Of a stretch of 5,242 nt of DNA, positions 1-5,242 are shown in pieces. The translations under genes and the position numbers were made by a program. Origin of the DNA: Bacteroidales bacterium (GTDB taxonomy: Bacteria; Bacteroidota; Bacteroidia; Bacteroidales; WCHB1-69); NCBI GenBank assembly GCA_028684405.1, contig JAQUGA010000177.1:1-5242 (forward strand). Direction: 5' to 3'. The notes beneath the pieces are model-generated. The model searched no databases. It was not told the DNA's origin and saw nothing but the letters and a program-made list of their open reading frames with translations. The stretch's first letter is position 1. Each line of letters starts with the position of its first letter.

Positions 1-656
1 GTAAATGAAAATTATTTAGACGGACTTATTCATTGGATGAATGAAATTCAACCTGTTGCTAAAGGTTCAAAAATTCTTGATATTGGAGCTGGATTAGGAC
101 ATGCAATGAACGCACTAAAAAAAATGGATATGATGCTTTTGGTGTAGAACCTTCAGAACCATTTTTTCAAAGAGCGATTGAAAAAAATGGAGTTGATAAA
201 GACAAATTGAAACTTTCAATGATTGAAGATTGTGATTTTGAAGAAAATACTTTTGATGTAATTCTATTTACAGCCGTTTTAGAACACTTGTATGAACCTG
301 CGGCAATCATAGAAAAGGTTATGACATGGTTAAAACCAAATGGGTTATTGTTTATTGAAGTTCCAAGTTCGGACTGGTTAACAAATAAAATTTATAATTT
401 CATCTATAGAATACAAGGAAAAGACTATGTTGGAAATTTAAGTCCTATGCATGAACCCTACCATTTATATGAGTTTTCAAAAAGAGCATTTGAAATACAC
501 GCCAAGGAAAGCAACTATGAAATCGCAGATTGTCAATACTATGTCTGCCAGACTTTTCTGCCCAAAATATTTGACCCGTTTTTAAAATGGTATATGAAAA
601 AAACAAAAAAAGGCATGGAATTAGCAATCTGGTTGAGGAAAAAGCACAATGCCTAA
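1..656 (+). pseudogene. Class I SAM-dependent methyltransferase, 5'-truncated by window edge and frameshifted
   Basis: Two frames together encode one methyltransferase. The first part reads from base 1 in frame 1 and contains motif I, ILDIGAGLGHA (nt 73-105), the SAM-binding glycine loop. This frame stops at TAG 145-147. The rest reads in frame 3 from about nt 120 to TAA 654-656. It has FGVEPSEPF (motif II acidic residue), FDVILFTAVLEHLYEP (motif IV region), GLLFIEVPSSDW, and the HLYEFS segment common in Methyltransf_11/23-type enzymes. With one A restored, the visible protein is 218 residues. The ending GMELAIWLRKKHNA looks like a natural C-terminus. The uninterrupted 3' frame alone could start at TTG 207, but that would lack the SAM loop and is unlikely to be active. 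Many relatives act on sugars or lipids in cell-surface polysaccharide pathways, but the substrate cannot be read here. The missing N-terminus lies left of the window. A sequencing error is as likely as true decay. Confidence 0.85.
117..124 (+). other. A8 homopolymer at the methyltransferase frameshift
   Basis: Frame 1 reads CTA AAA AAA ATG and stops at 145-147. Frame 3 immediately after the run reads AAT GGA TAT GAT GCT (NGYDA), the expected second strand of the fold. Nine A instead of eight would join the two halves as LKKNGYDAFGVEPS. The break is therefore a one-base deficit in a homopolymer. It could be a sequencing or assembly error, a real mutation, or a site where polymerase slippage restores the frame in some transcripts. 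Confidence 0.8.
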
Positions 657-748
657 TAACCAGGGCTTCAAGCGTTTTGCAGCACCCAGCCCCGAAAAAA
701 CGAGAACTAAGGTGAAGCACAGCTAGAAATAGATCCGAGATTTAGCCC
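651..748. repeat. GC-richer structured block with inverted repeats after the methyltransferase
   Basis: The block begins at the methyltransferase stop and ends where AT-rich DNA resumes. The first 72 bases after the GCC codon (from about 655) contain 36 G/C, or 50%, far above the following DNA. It contains GGGCT (663-667) with complements AGCCC at 688-692 and at 744-748, and GCTTCA (665-670) with its complement TGAAGC (713-718). Alternative hairpins are therefore possible. The layout, with short arms set around a gene's stop codon, recalls recombination sites at gene ends such as integron attC. However, the diagnostic GTTRRRY/RYYYAAC boxes are not present in clean form (the left edge reads GCCTAATAAC). 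It may equally be a dispersed repeat, a transcript-end structure or a remnant of other DNA. There is no T-tract after the hairpins, so a standard terminator is not supported. Confidence 0.4.
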
Positions 749-767
749 TATGTATTTTGTTTGTACT

Positions 768-814
768 CGAAATGATTTTTGAAAAATAAGTTTGAGAAAA
801 GGCATATCATTTCG
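768..814. repeat. 9-bp perfect inverted repeat (CGAAATGAT / ATCATTTCG)
   Basis: The arms at 768-776 and 806-814 are exact reverse complements separated by 29 bases. They could form an AT-rich stem or a pair of binding half-sites. The long loop and absence of a following U-tract argue against an intrinsic terminator. No function can be assigned from the sequence. Confidence 0.35.
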
Positions 815-912
815 GTATAACATGTTTTTATATTTTATTCGATTTTATCAAGAGAGATTTTTATGAGTTTGTCTTATTTTATCAATTTGGAATCATTTTC
901 AGATTTTGTTTA

Positions 913-945
913 TCTGATTTATTTTCAGTTTTTTTGATATTTTTG
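913..945 (+). promoter_or_regulatory. Possible Bacteroidota promoter for the BRO-N gene
   Basis: TATTTTTG at 938-945 fits the TAnnTTTG -7 consensus. TCTG at 913-916 is a one-mismatch candidate for the TTTG -33 box with a 21-base gap. Transcription would begin near 950, giving a leader of about 100 bases that includes the palindrome at 964-988. In such T-rich DNA a chance match is quite possible. Confidence 0.3.
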
Positions 946-963
946 TGGAAAAACGGCAAATAA

Positions 964-988
964 AATACGAGTACGTTGTACTTTTATT
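964..988. promoter_or_regulatory. Operator-like palindrome upstream of the BRO-N gene
   Basis: A perfect core AGTAC-GTT-GTACT (970-982) is extended by further outer pairs, AATA (964-967) with TATT (985-988), leaving one G:T wobble and one mismatch between. This makes a 25-base imperfect inverted repeat, 65 bases before the start codon and just downstream of the possible promoter. It could be a binding site for a dimeric regulator or a leader hairpin. The assignment is inference from symmetry and position only. Confidence 0.3.
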
Positions 989-1053
989 GCAAAAACATAT
1001 TGATAGGTTTTAATTGTAATTTAAAAAAATGTATTTTCACAGAAAAAAACAAA

Positions 1054-1899
1054 ATGACAAAAAAGGAATCCATAAAACTTTTTAATGAAGCCCAGATTCG
1101 TACTCATTGGGATGAAGAACAGGGAAAATGGTATTTTGCAATCGTAGATGTGGTTGGAGTATTATCTGAAAGCATTGACCCAATGGCATATTGGCGAAAA
1201 TTAAAACAAAGACTAAAAGCTGAAGGAAATGAAACCGTGACGAATTGTCACGCTTTGAAAATGACAGCAGCTGATGGCAAAATGAGAATTACCGATGTTG
1301 CCGATACAGAACAATTATTCCGTTTAATACAAAGCGTTCCATCGCCAAAAGCAGAACCATTTAAACAATGGCTTGCAAAAGTTGGATCCGAAAGAATTGA
1401 TGAAACCGAAGATCCAGAATTGGCATTCGACCGAGCTATGAAGACCTATCTTGCAAAAGGCTATTCGAAAGAATGGATAAACCAGCGACTTAAAAGCATT
1501 GAAGTAAGAAAAGAACTTACTGATGAATGGCTAGAAAGGGGCATGAAAGAAGGTTTGGAATATGCCATTTTAACCAACGAAATAACAAAAGCTTGGGCAG
1601 ATAAAGATGTAAAAGCATACAAAAAATTAAAAGGTCTTAAAAAGGAAAGTTTAAGAGATAATATGACCAATTTAGAATTGGTTTTAAATATGTTAGCAGA
1701 AGCTTCCACCACAGAAATATCAAAAGAAAAAAAGCCAAGAGGACTGGATGAAAATAAAGATATTGCTCGTAAAGGTGGTTACGCTGCTAAAAAAGCGAGA
1801 TTAGAAATTGAAAAACAAACTGGAAAATCAATTGTGACGGGTCAAAATGCTAAAAACGCTTTAAACAAATCCAATACAAAAGAAATTGATAAAGAATAA
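1054..1899 (+). CDS. BRO-N domain protein (phage antirepressor / DinD-like)
   Basis: This is a 281-residue cytoplasmic protein. Residues 5-115 form a BRO-N type domain: strand segments KLFNEAQIRTHWDE and KWYFAIVDVVGVL, a basic YWRKLKQRLKAEGNE helix, then the NCHALKM, TDVADTEQLFRLIQSVPSPKAEPFKQWL and VGSERIDE segments. This pattern is familiar from Bacteroidota prophage-antirepressor/BRO proteins. The remainder is a highly charged helical region (RKELTDEWLERGMKEG, LKKESLRDNMTNLELVLNMLAEAS) like that of DinD-related proteins, ending in a Lys-rich tail. BRO-N domains in baculovirus and phage proteins bind DNA; the role of the chromosomal homologues is largely unknown, so a regulatory role is inferred. 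ATG 1054 is chosen because the family begins at about MTKKESIKLF. The longer version from TTG 976 adds an atypical Cys/Phe-rich stretch. No strong Shine-Dalgarno is seen, only an A-rich leader. The gene stands alone, with no phage structural, integrase or repressor genes visible nearby. It seems full length and intact. Confidence 0.88.
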   Translation: MTKKESIKLFNEAQIRTHWDEEQGKWYFAIVDVVGVLSESIDPMAYWRKLKQRLKAEGNETVTNCHALKMTAADGKMRITDVADTEQLFRLIQSVPSPKAEPFKQWLAKVGSERIDETEDPELAFDRAMKTYLAKGYSKEWINQRLKSIEVRKELTDEWLERGMKEGLEYAILTNEITKAWADKDVKAYKKLKGLKKESLRDNMTNLELVLNMLAEASTTEISKEKKPRGLDENKDIARKGGYAAKKARLEIEKQTGKSIVTGQNAKNALNKSNTKEIDKE

Positions 1900-1919
1900 T
1901 ACCATTAAAATTTCTGTAA

Positions 1920-1982
1920 TAGTTCAATTCAACAAACAACTTTCCACGATAACACCGATTTGAAAAATAATATAGTTCAATT
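1920..1982 (+). repeat. Short direct repeat TAGTTCAATT (two copies)
   Basis: The 10-base word occurs at 1920-1929 and 1973-1982, 53 bases apart, in the gap between the BRO-N and transporter genes. Two short AT-rich copies may be chance. Paired binding sites or a small duplication scar are alternatives. No hairpin terminator for the BRO-N gene is obvious in this gap. Confidence 0.3.
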
Positions 1983-2042
1983 TCGCTTTTAGCTCATTGT
2001 AAATAATTGACTTTGAGAAATACCCAACTATTTTCATCTGTT

Positions 2043-2075
2043 TTTGGCAAAACACCAATTTGATTTGTAAATTTG
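2043..2075 (+). promoter_or_regulatory. Bacteroidota-type promoter for the EamA transporter
   Basis: TTTG (2043-2046) is followed after 21 bases by TAAATTTG (2068-2075), matching the Bacteroidota -33/-7 consensus TTTG-N19-21-TAnnTTTG. Transcription should start near 2080-2083, so the leader before ATG 2093 is only about 10-13 A-rich bases. This supports both the chosen start codon and an independent transcription unit. Confidence 0.65.
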
Positions 2076-2092
2076 CACCACAAAAATAAAAC

Positions 2093-2965
2093 ATGATCAA
2101 AAGCTTATACAACTCCCCATCTCTGGTATATATAGCATTAATTTTTGGTATTATTTGCATTGGTTTTTCAGCAATTTTCGTAAAATTAGCAAATGTACCA
2201 GGTTCGGTATCTGCTTTTTATCGAATATTGGTTGCGGCCGTTGCCATTCTGCCAATTTGGATTTATAAAGGAACAAAAGTTCCTCCAAAACGCGATTTGT
2301 GGCTCATATTTATTGGAGCCTTCTTTTTCTCTCTCGATTTATTCCTATGGAATACGGCCATTCTGCTCACTTCTGCTGCAACAGCCACATTACTTGCCAA
2401 CAACGCCCCCGTTTGGGTGGGACTTATTTCGTTGGTGGTTTTCCGTGAGCGGCTGGCTCCCCGATTTTGGTATGGATTATTAGTGGCTCTCGTTGGGCTT
2501 AACGTACTGATTGGATTGCAATCGTGGGCAACAATGCAGTTTAATTTAGGCGATGTACTCTCCATCGTTGCTGGTTTTTTTTATGCATTATATCTAACAT
2601 TCACTCTTGATTCGCGCAAACGGATTGATACCATTACGTTTATGACTTTCTCCATCCTATTTATGGTGGTCATATTATTCTTCATAAATTTAACTCTTGG
2701 CAATCCTTTTACAGGATTCACAAGGCAAACATGGATGTCTTTAGTGGGATTGGGATTGGTTTCTCATTTTGCAGGTTGGGTTGCTATCAATTTTGCTTTA
2801 GGACATTTAAAAGGTGCAAATGTATCGGTTACTCTTCTTGCACAATCGGTTGTAACTGCATTGGTGGCTATTCCAATATTGGGAGAAGCGATCACTACAA
2901 ACCAAATAATTGGTGGCATTTTAATACTGGGAGGCATTTATATCGTAAACAGACGCAGTAAATAG
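2093..2965 (+). CDS. EamA/DMT-family (drug/metabolite) membrane transporter
   Basis: This 290-residue inner-membrane protein has about ten predicted helices in two homologous EamA repeats, roughly residues 12-141 and 151-285. Approximate helices are 12-32, 39-59, 69-92, 95-116, 124-142, 151-171, 181-203, 213-235, 241-262 and 268-286. Family signatures include GFSAIFVKLA in helix 1, SAFYRILVAA in helix 2, the ERLAPRFWYGLLVALVGLNVLI segment closing the first repeat, and ILGEAITTNQIIGGILILGG closing the second. The length is usual for ten-helix members, which exchange small metabolites or amino acids; the substrate cannot be predicted. The start is fixed by a promoter ending 17 bases upstream. 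The gene contains patches unusually rich in G/C for this window (36 of 60 bases at 2401-2460), which may reflect membrane-protein codon content or foreign origin. It is followed immediately by a possible gene remnant. Confidence 0.9.
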   Translation: MIKSLYNSPSLVYIALIFGIICIGFSAIFVKLANVPGSVSAFYRILVAAVAILPIWIYKGTKVPPKRDLWLIFIGAFFFSLDLFLWNTAILLTSAATATLLANNAPVWVGLISLVVFRERLAPRFWYGLLVALVGLNVLIGLQSWATMQFNLGDVLSIVAGFFYALYLTFTLDSRKRIDTITFMTFSILFMVVILFFINLTLGNPFTGFTRQTWMSLVGLGLVSHFAGWVAINFALGHLKGANVSVTLLAQSVVTALVAIPILGEAITTNQIIGGILILGGIYIVNRRSK

Positions 2966-2966
2966 C

Positions 2967-3062
2967 CTGCAAGAAAACGCCAAACACGGAGTTTTCTTAG
3001 AAGGACTAAATAGTATTTCTACCGATAAAATGACATCTTTGGTCGAAATCATAAAAAAATAG
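2967..3062 (+). pseudogene. Possible 3' remnant of an unidentified gene
   Basis: Immediately after the transporter stop, a frame different from the transporter's stays open to TAG 3060-3062. It encodes about 31 residues beginning LQENAKHGVFLEGL and ending STDKMTSLVEIIKK. The frame is open from 2949 but has no credible start codon: the only ATG, at 3030, would give ten residues. The composition (mixed charged and hydrophobic residues, amphipathic ending with Lys-Lys) looks like the natural C-terminus of a cytoplasmic protein rather than random translation. The inference is that a gene once here lost its 5' part when the transporter segment was joined. I do not recognise the parent family. A chance open frame of this length is possible. 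Confidence 0.4.
2971..2998 (+). terminator. Weak hairpin after the transporter (AAGAAAAC / GTTTTCTT)
   Basis: The arms 2971-2978 and 2991-2998 are exact 8-base reverse complements with a 12-base loop, six bases after the transporter stop. The stem is mostly A:T and is followed by AGAAGG rather than a T-tract. It is thus at best a weak transcript-end or mRNA-stability structure. It also overlaps the possible coding remnant, so it may be coincidental. Confidence 0.3.
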
Positions 3063-3074
3063 AACATAAAAAAG

Positions 3075-3082
3075 TATATTTG
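3075..3082 (+). promoter_or_regulatory. -7 box (TATATTTG) upstream of dipeptidyl peptidase IV
   Basis: TATATTTG matches TAnnTTTG exactly and lies 29 bases before ATG 3112, giving a predicted A-rich leader of about 20-25 bases. The expected TTTG -33 box is absent at 19-21 bases upstream, where the DNA is an A run; the nearest TTTG, at 3038-3041, is too far. The promoter may depend mainly on the -7 box. Confidence 0.5.
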
Positions 3083-3111
3083 CAGAAGCAAAACTATAAA
3101 TTAAAGAAAAA

Positions 3112-5242
3112 ATGAAGATTAAACAATTCACACTCGTCGTTTTATTTATTGGCTTATTCACAACAAGCTATTCACAAGGCTTATCCAAAGTTGATTTGGG
3201 TGATATATGGCTGAATTATTCATTTTATCCGGAGCGCGCGCAAAGCGTAACGCCCATGAACGATGACAAACACTATGCTATTTTAGAAAATGGAGTATTT
3301 ATCGAAAAATACGAATTTAAAACAGGAAAAAAGACAATAACAATAGCCAGAAGCAGTGAAATTACAAATCCTGAAACAGATAAATCAGTAGGACGAATTG
3401 ATGATTTTAGTTTTAGTAAAGATGAACAACTTATGCTAATTTCAACAGAAACAGAATATATCTATCGACGTTCCAGCGAATCGTTTTTTTGGATTTATGA
3501 TATTAAAAACAAAACTACAGAGGCTGTTTTTACTGATAAAATCCGTTTGGCTGAATTCTCACCCAACAACAAACATATTGCTTTTGTATATAAAAACAAT
3601 TTGTACATTAAAGATTTAGCAAGCAAAAAAATTACTCAAATTACAAACGATGGAAAAGACAGAAACATCATCAATGGAACAACCGATTGGGTATACGAAG
3701 AAGAGTTTGCCATTACAAAAGGATTTGAATGGTCGCCAGATGGCAATAAAATTGCATTTTTTAAATTTGACGAAAGCAAAGTAAAAGAGTTTAACATGCT
3801 CACTTGGGATAATTTATATCCAAGCGAACACCGCTTTAAATATCCAAAAGCCGGCGAAGACAATTCGATTGTAGATGTTTTAATTTATGACATACCAATG
3901 CAAAAAACAATAAAACTAAATACAGGAAGTGAAAACGACCAATACATTCCTCGCTTTTATTGGGTTCCCAACAGCAACACGCTTACCGTACTTATTATGA
4001 ACAGATTGCAAAACCATTATGAATTGGTTCAATACCATCATGATGGATCGAATAAAAAAAGTATCTATAAAGAGGACAATAAATACTGGATTGATGTTCC
4101 TGATATTTTCTTTACCTCAGACGGCAAACAGATGATTTTAAATTCAGAAAAAGATGGATATAACCATATATATATGGTAGAAACTTCAGGCGGAGCATCA
4201 ACACAGCTAACCAAAGGAAAATGGGATGTGCAAAACATTATTGGTGTAGATGACATCAGCAAAAACATTTATTATTCGGCATGGATGGAAACTCCTTTAG
4301 AAACAGTTGTTGCCAGCGTTTCAATGGATGGAAAAACAGAAATTATTTCCAAGAAAAAAGGATCAAATTCTGCCATCTTTAGTAAAAAATTTGGATATTA
4401 TTTTAATACATACTCAAGTTCTACAACCCCCCCTGAGGTAAATTTATATAATTCAAAAGGGAAATTAGTGCGAAATATTGTTTCAAATAATGCTTTAAAA
4501 GAGAAGCTGAAAAAATATCAAATATCGTATCCCGAATTTTTCACGTTCAAAACATCCGAAGATATTTTGCTGAACGCCTGGATGATAAAGCCTTCTGATT
4601 TTGATAAAAACAAAAAATATCCTGTTTTAATGCATGTTTATGGAGGTCCTGGATCGCAAACGGTCGAAAACAAATGGAATGCTTTTGATTTTTTCTGGTA
4701 TCAAATTCTTGCAGACAAAGGATACATTATTGTATCTGTCGACAATAGAGGAACGGGAGGACGAGGCGAGGATTTCAAAAAATGCACATACATGCAAATT
4801 GGCAAATATGAAACAGAGGATCAAATTGAAGGAGCAAAATATTTAGGCAACTTACCATATATTGATTCAAAAAGAATTGGAATTTGGGGATGGAGTTACG
4901 GAGGATATATGTCCACTTTATGCATAACAAAAGGTGCTGATGTTTTTAAAACAGCCATAGCAGTAGCACCGGTAACAACTTGGAGATACTACGACAACAT
5001 TTATACTGAACGTTTTATGAGAACGCCACAAGAAAACGCAGATGGCTACGATGACAATTCGCCCATTAATCATGTAAAAAAGATGAAGGGAAACTACTTA
5101 TTGATTCATGGCACTTCGGACGACAATGTACATTATCAAAACTCGATGATGTTGACGGATGCATTGGTAAAAGCAAACAAACAATTCGAAATGTTTATGT
5201 ACCCCAACAAAGACCACGGAATCTCAGGAGGCATCACCCGAT
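3112..5242 (+). CDS. dpp4: Dipeptidyl peptidase IV, S9B family serine peptidase, exported (3' end cut by window)
   Basis: 710 codons are visible with no interruption. The Porphyromonas-type enzyme is about 720-725 residues, so only a short tail is missing. The enzyme releases Xaa-Pro (and Xaa-Ala) dipeptides from peptide N-termini. Residues 1-22 form a signal peptide (KIK, hydrophobic core LVVLFIGLF, then TTSYSQ) without a lipobox Cys, indicating export to the periplasm or outer surface. The beta-propeller (DPPIV_N) follows, with the DWVYEEE motif at 192-198: Glu197-Glu198 correspond to the human Glu205-Glu206 pair that holds the substrate amino group, and Arg119 probably to Arg125. The alpha/beta-hydrolase domain occupies about 490 onward: VYGGPGSQ (Tyr510, oxyanion), GWSYGG (nucleophile Ser595), YTERF (Tyr631), HGTSDDNVH (Asp670) and KDHGI (His702). 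ATG 3112 is chosen because the signal peptide follows directly and AAAGAAAAA precedes it. DWVYEEE and DDNVH favour DPP IV over prolyl tripeptidyl peptidase. The role is likely peptide nutrition, together with other secreted peptidases. Confidence 0.95.
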   Translation, partial: MKIKQFTLVVLFIGLFTTSYSQGLSKVDLGDIWLNYSFYPERAQSVTPMNDDKHYAILENGVFIEKYEFKTGKKTITIARSSEITNPETDKSVGRIDDFSFSKDEQLMLISTETEYIYRRSSESFFWIYDIKNKTTEAVFTDKIRLAEFSPNNKHIAFVYKNNLYIKDLASKKITQITNDGKDRNIINGTTDWVYEEEFAITKGFEWSPDGNKIAFFKFDESKVKEFNMLTWDNLYPSEHRFKYPKAGEDNSIVDVLIYDIPMQKTIKLNTGSENDQYIPRFYWVPNSNTLTVLIMNRLQNHYELVQYHHDGSNKKSIYKEDNKYWIDVPDIFFTSDGKQMILNSEKDGYNHIYMVETSGGASTQLTKGKWDVQNIIGVDDISKNIYYSAWMETPLETVVASVSMDGKTEIISKKKGSNSAIFSKKFGYYFNTYSSSTTPPEVNLYNSKGKLVRNIVSNNALKEKLKKYQISYPEFFTFKTSEDILLNAWMIKPSDFDKNKKYPVLMHVYGGPGSQTVENKWNAFDFFWYQILADKGYIIVSVDNRGTGGRGEDFKKCTYMQIGKYETEDQIEGAKYLGNLPYIDSKRIGIWGWSYGGYMSTLCITKGADVFKTAIAVAPVTTWRYYDNIYTERFMRTPQENADGYDDNSPINHVKKMKGNYLLIHGTSDDNVHYQNSMMLTDALVKANKQFEMFMYPNKDHGISGGITR

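Larger units (their letters stand above)
657..1053. other. Intergenic region without a convincing gene
   Basis: No recognisable protein is encoded on either strand. After the structured block the DNA is strongly AT-rich with long T runs. A 24-codon frame begins at ATG 863 after an AAGAGAG-like sequence, but it is low-complexity and rich in F, Y and S, so it is not called. The region holds the inverted repeat at 768-814, a possible promoter at 913-945 and a palindrome at 964-988. A TTG at 976 is in frame with the next gene, but the 26 residues it would add are unlike the family N-terminus. Confidence 0.6.

Noticed and set aside
445..720. Minus-strand open frame of 91 codons
   Set aside because: It is antisense to the methyltransferase and the structured block, has no recognisable domain, and its composition follows from the opposite strand.
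651..748. Calling the structured block a true integron attC site
   Set aside because: GCCTAATAAC at the left edge lacks an exact RYYYAAC core, no GTTRRRY box is found at the right edge, and no integron integrase is in view.
863..937. 24-codon frame from an ATG with AAGAGAG upstream
   Set aside because: It is short and low-complexity, in very T-rich DNA, with no recognisable features; chance is the better explanation.
976..1053. TTG-initiated 26-residue N-terminal extension of the BRO-N protein
   Set aside because: The added residues are Cys/Phe/Asn-rich and unlike the family N-terminus. ATG 1054 gives the expected start MTKKESIKLF.
1236..1252. CGTGAC-GAATT-GTCACG palindrome inside the BRO-N gene
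   Set aside because: It is fully explained by coding of the TVTNCHA segment. Its position within the gene gives no reason to call an operator.
1461..1712. Minus-strand frame opposite the BRO-N gene
   Set aside because: It is a shadow of an intact, recognisable gene, with no domain of its own.
1924..2160. Minus-strand frame of 78 codons across the BRO-N/transporter gap
   Set aside because: It overlaps the transporter promoter and start, is rich in Ile, Phe, Tyr and Lys from AT-rich DNA, and has no recognisable family.
2193..2961. Alternative-frame open frames on both strands within the transporter gene
   Set aside because: They overlap an intact ten-helix EamA protein and contain no recognisable motifs.
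3636..4846. Several short frames on both strands inside the peptidase gene
   Set aside because: The long frame from 3112 is uninterrupted with all catalytic motifs in order, so these are shadows.

Overview
The window looks like chromosomal DNA from a member of the Bacteroidota, probably in or near the Flavobacteriia or Cytophagia. The DNA is AT-rich, ribosome-binding sites are weak and A-rich, and TAnnTTTG-type -7 promoter boxes lie just upstream of genes. The best one, at 2043-2075, has a TTTG -33 box 21 bases away. A secreted dipeptidyl peptidase IV of the Bacteroidota type and a BRO-N/DinD-like protein typical of these genomes support this. All genes read on the + strand.

Layout. 1-656 is the 3' part of a class I SAM-dependent methyltransferase, cut by the window edge. 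Its reading frame is broken at a run of eight A (117-124), where one missing A splits motif I from the rest. 657-1053 has no convincing gene. It starts with a GC-richer, inverted-repeat-containing block (about 651-748), then becomes very AT-rich, with a 9-bp inverted repeat, a possible promoter and an operator-like palindrome. 1054-1899 encodes a BRO-N/antirepressor-like protein of 281 residues. 2093-2965 encodes a 10-helix EamA/DMT-type transporter with a well-formed promoter and a very short leader. 2967-3062 carries an open reading frame that looks like the tail of a lost gene. 3112 to the right edge is a nearly complete dipeptidyl peptidase IV with signal peptide, catalytic Ser-Asp-His and the Glu-Glu substrate-binding motif.

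The genes do not form an obvious pathway. Each of the last three has its own upstream gap, and the two downstream genes have their own -7-like boxes, so they are probably separate transcription units. The left half (broken methyltransferase, structured block, solitary phage-type antirepressor homologue) and the remnant at 2967-3062 suggest a locus where genes have been inserted and lost. I found no CRISPR array, tRNA, rRNA, transposase or complete mobile element, and no convincing new multi-gene system. The items most worth a second look are the A8 frameshift, the structured block at 651-748, the palindrome ahead of the BRO gene and the orphan coding tail at 2967-3062.
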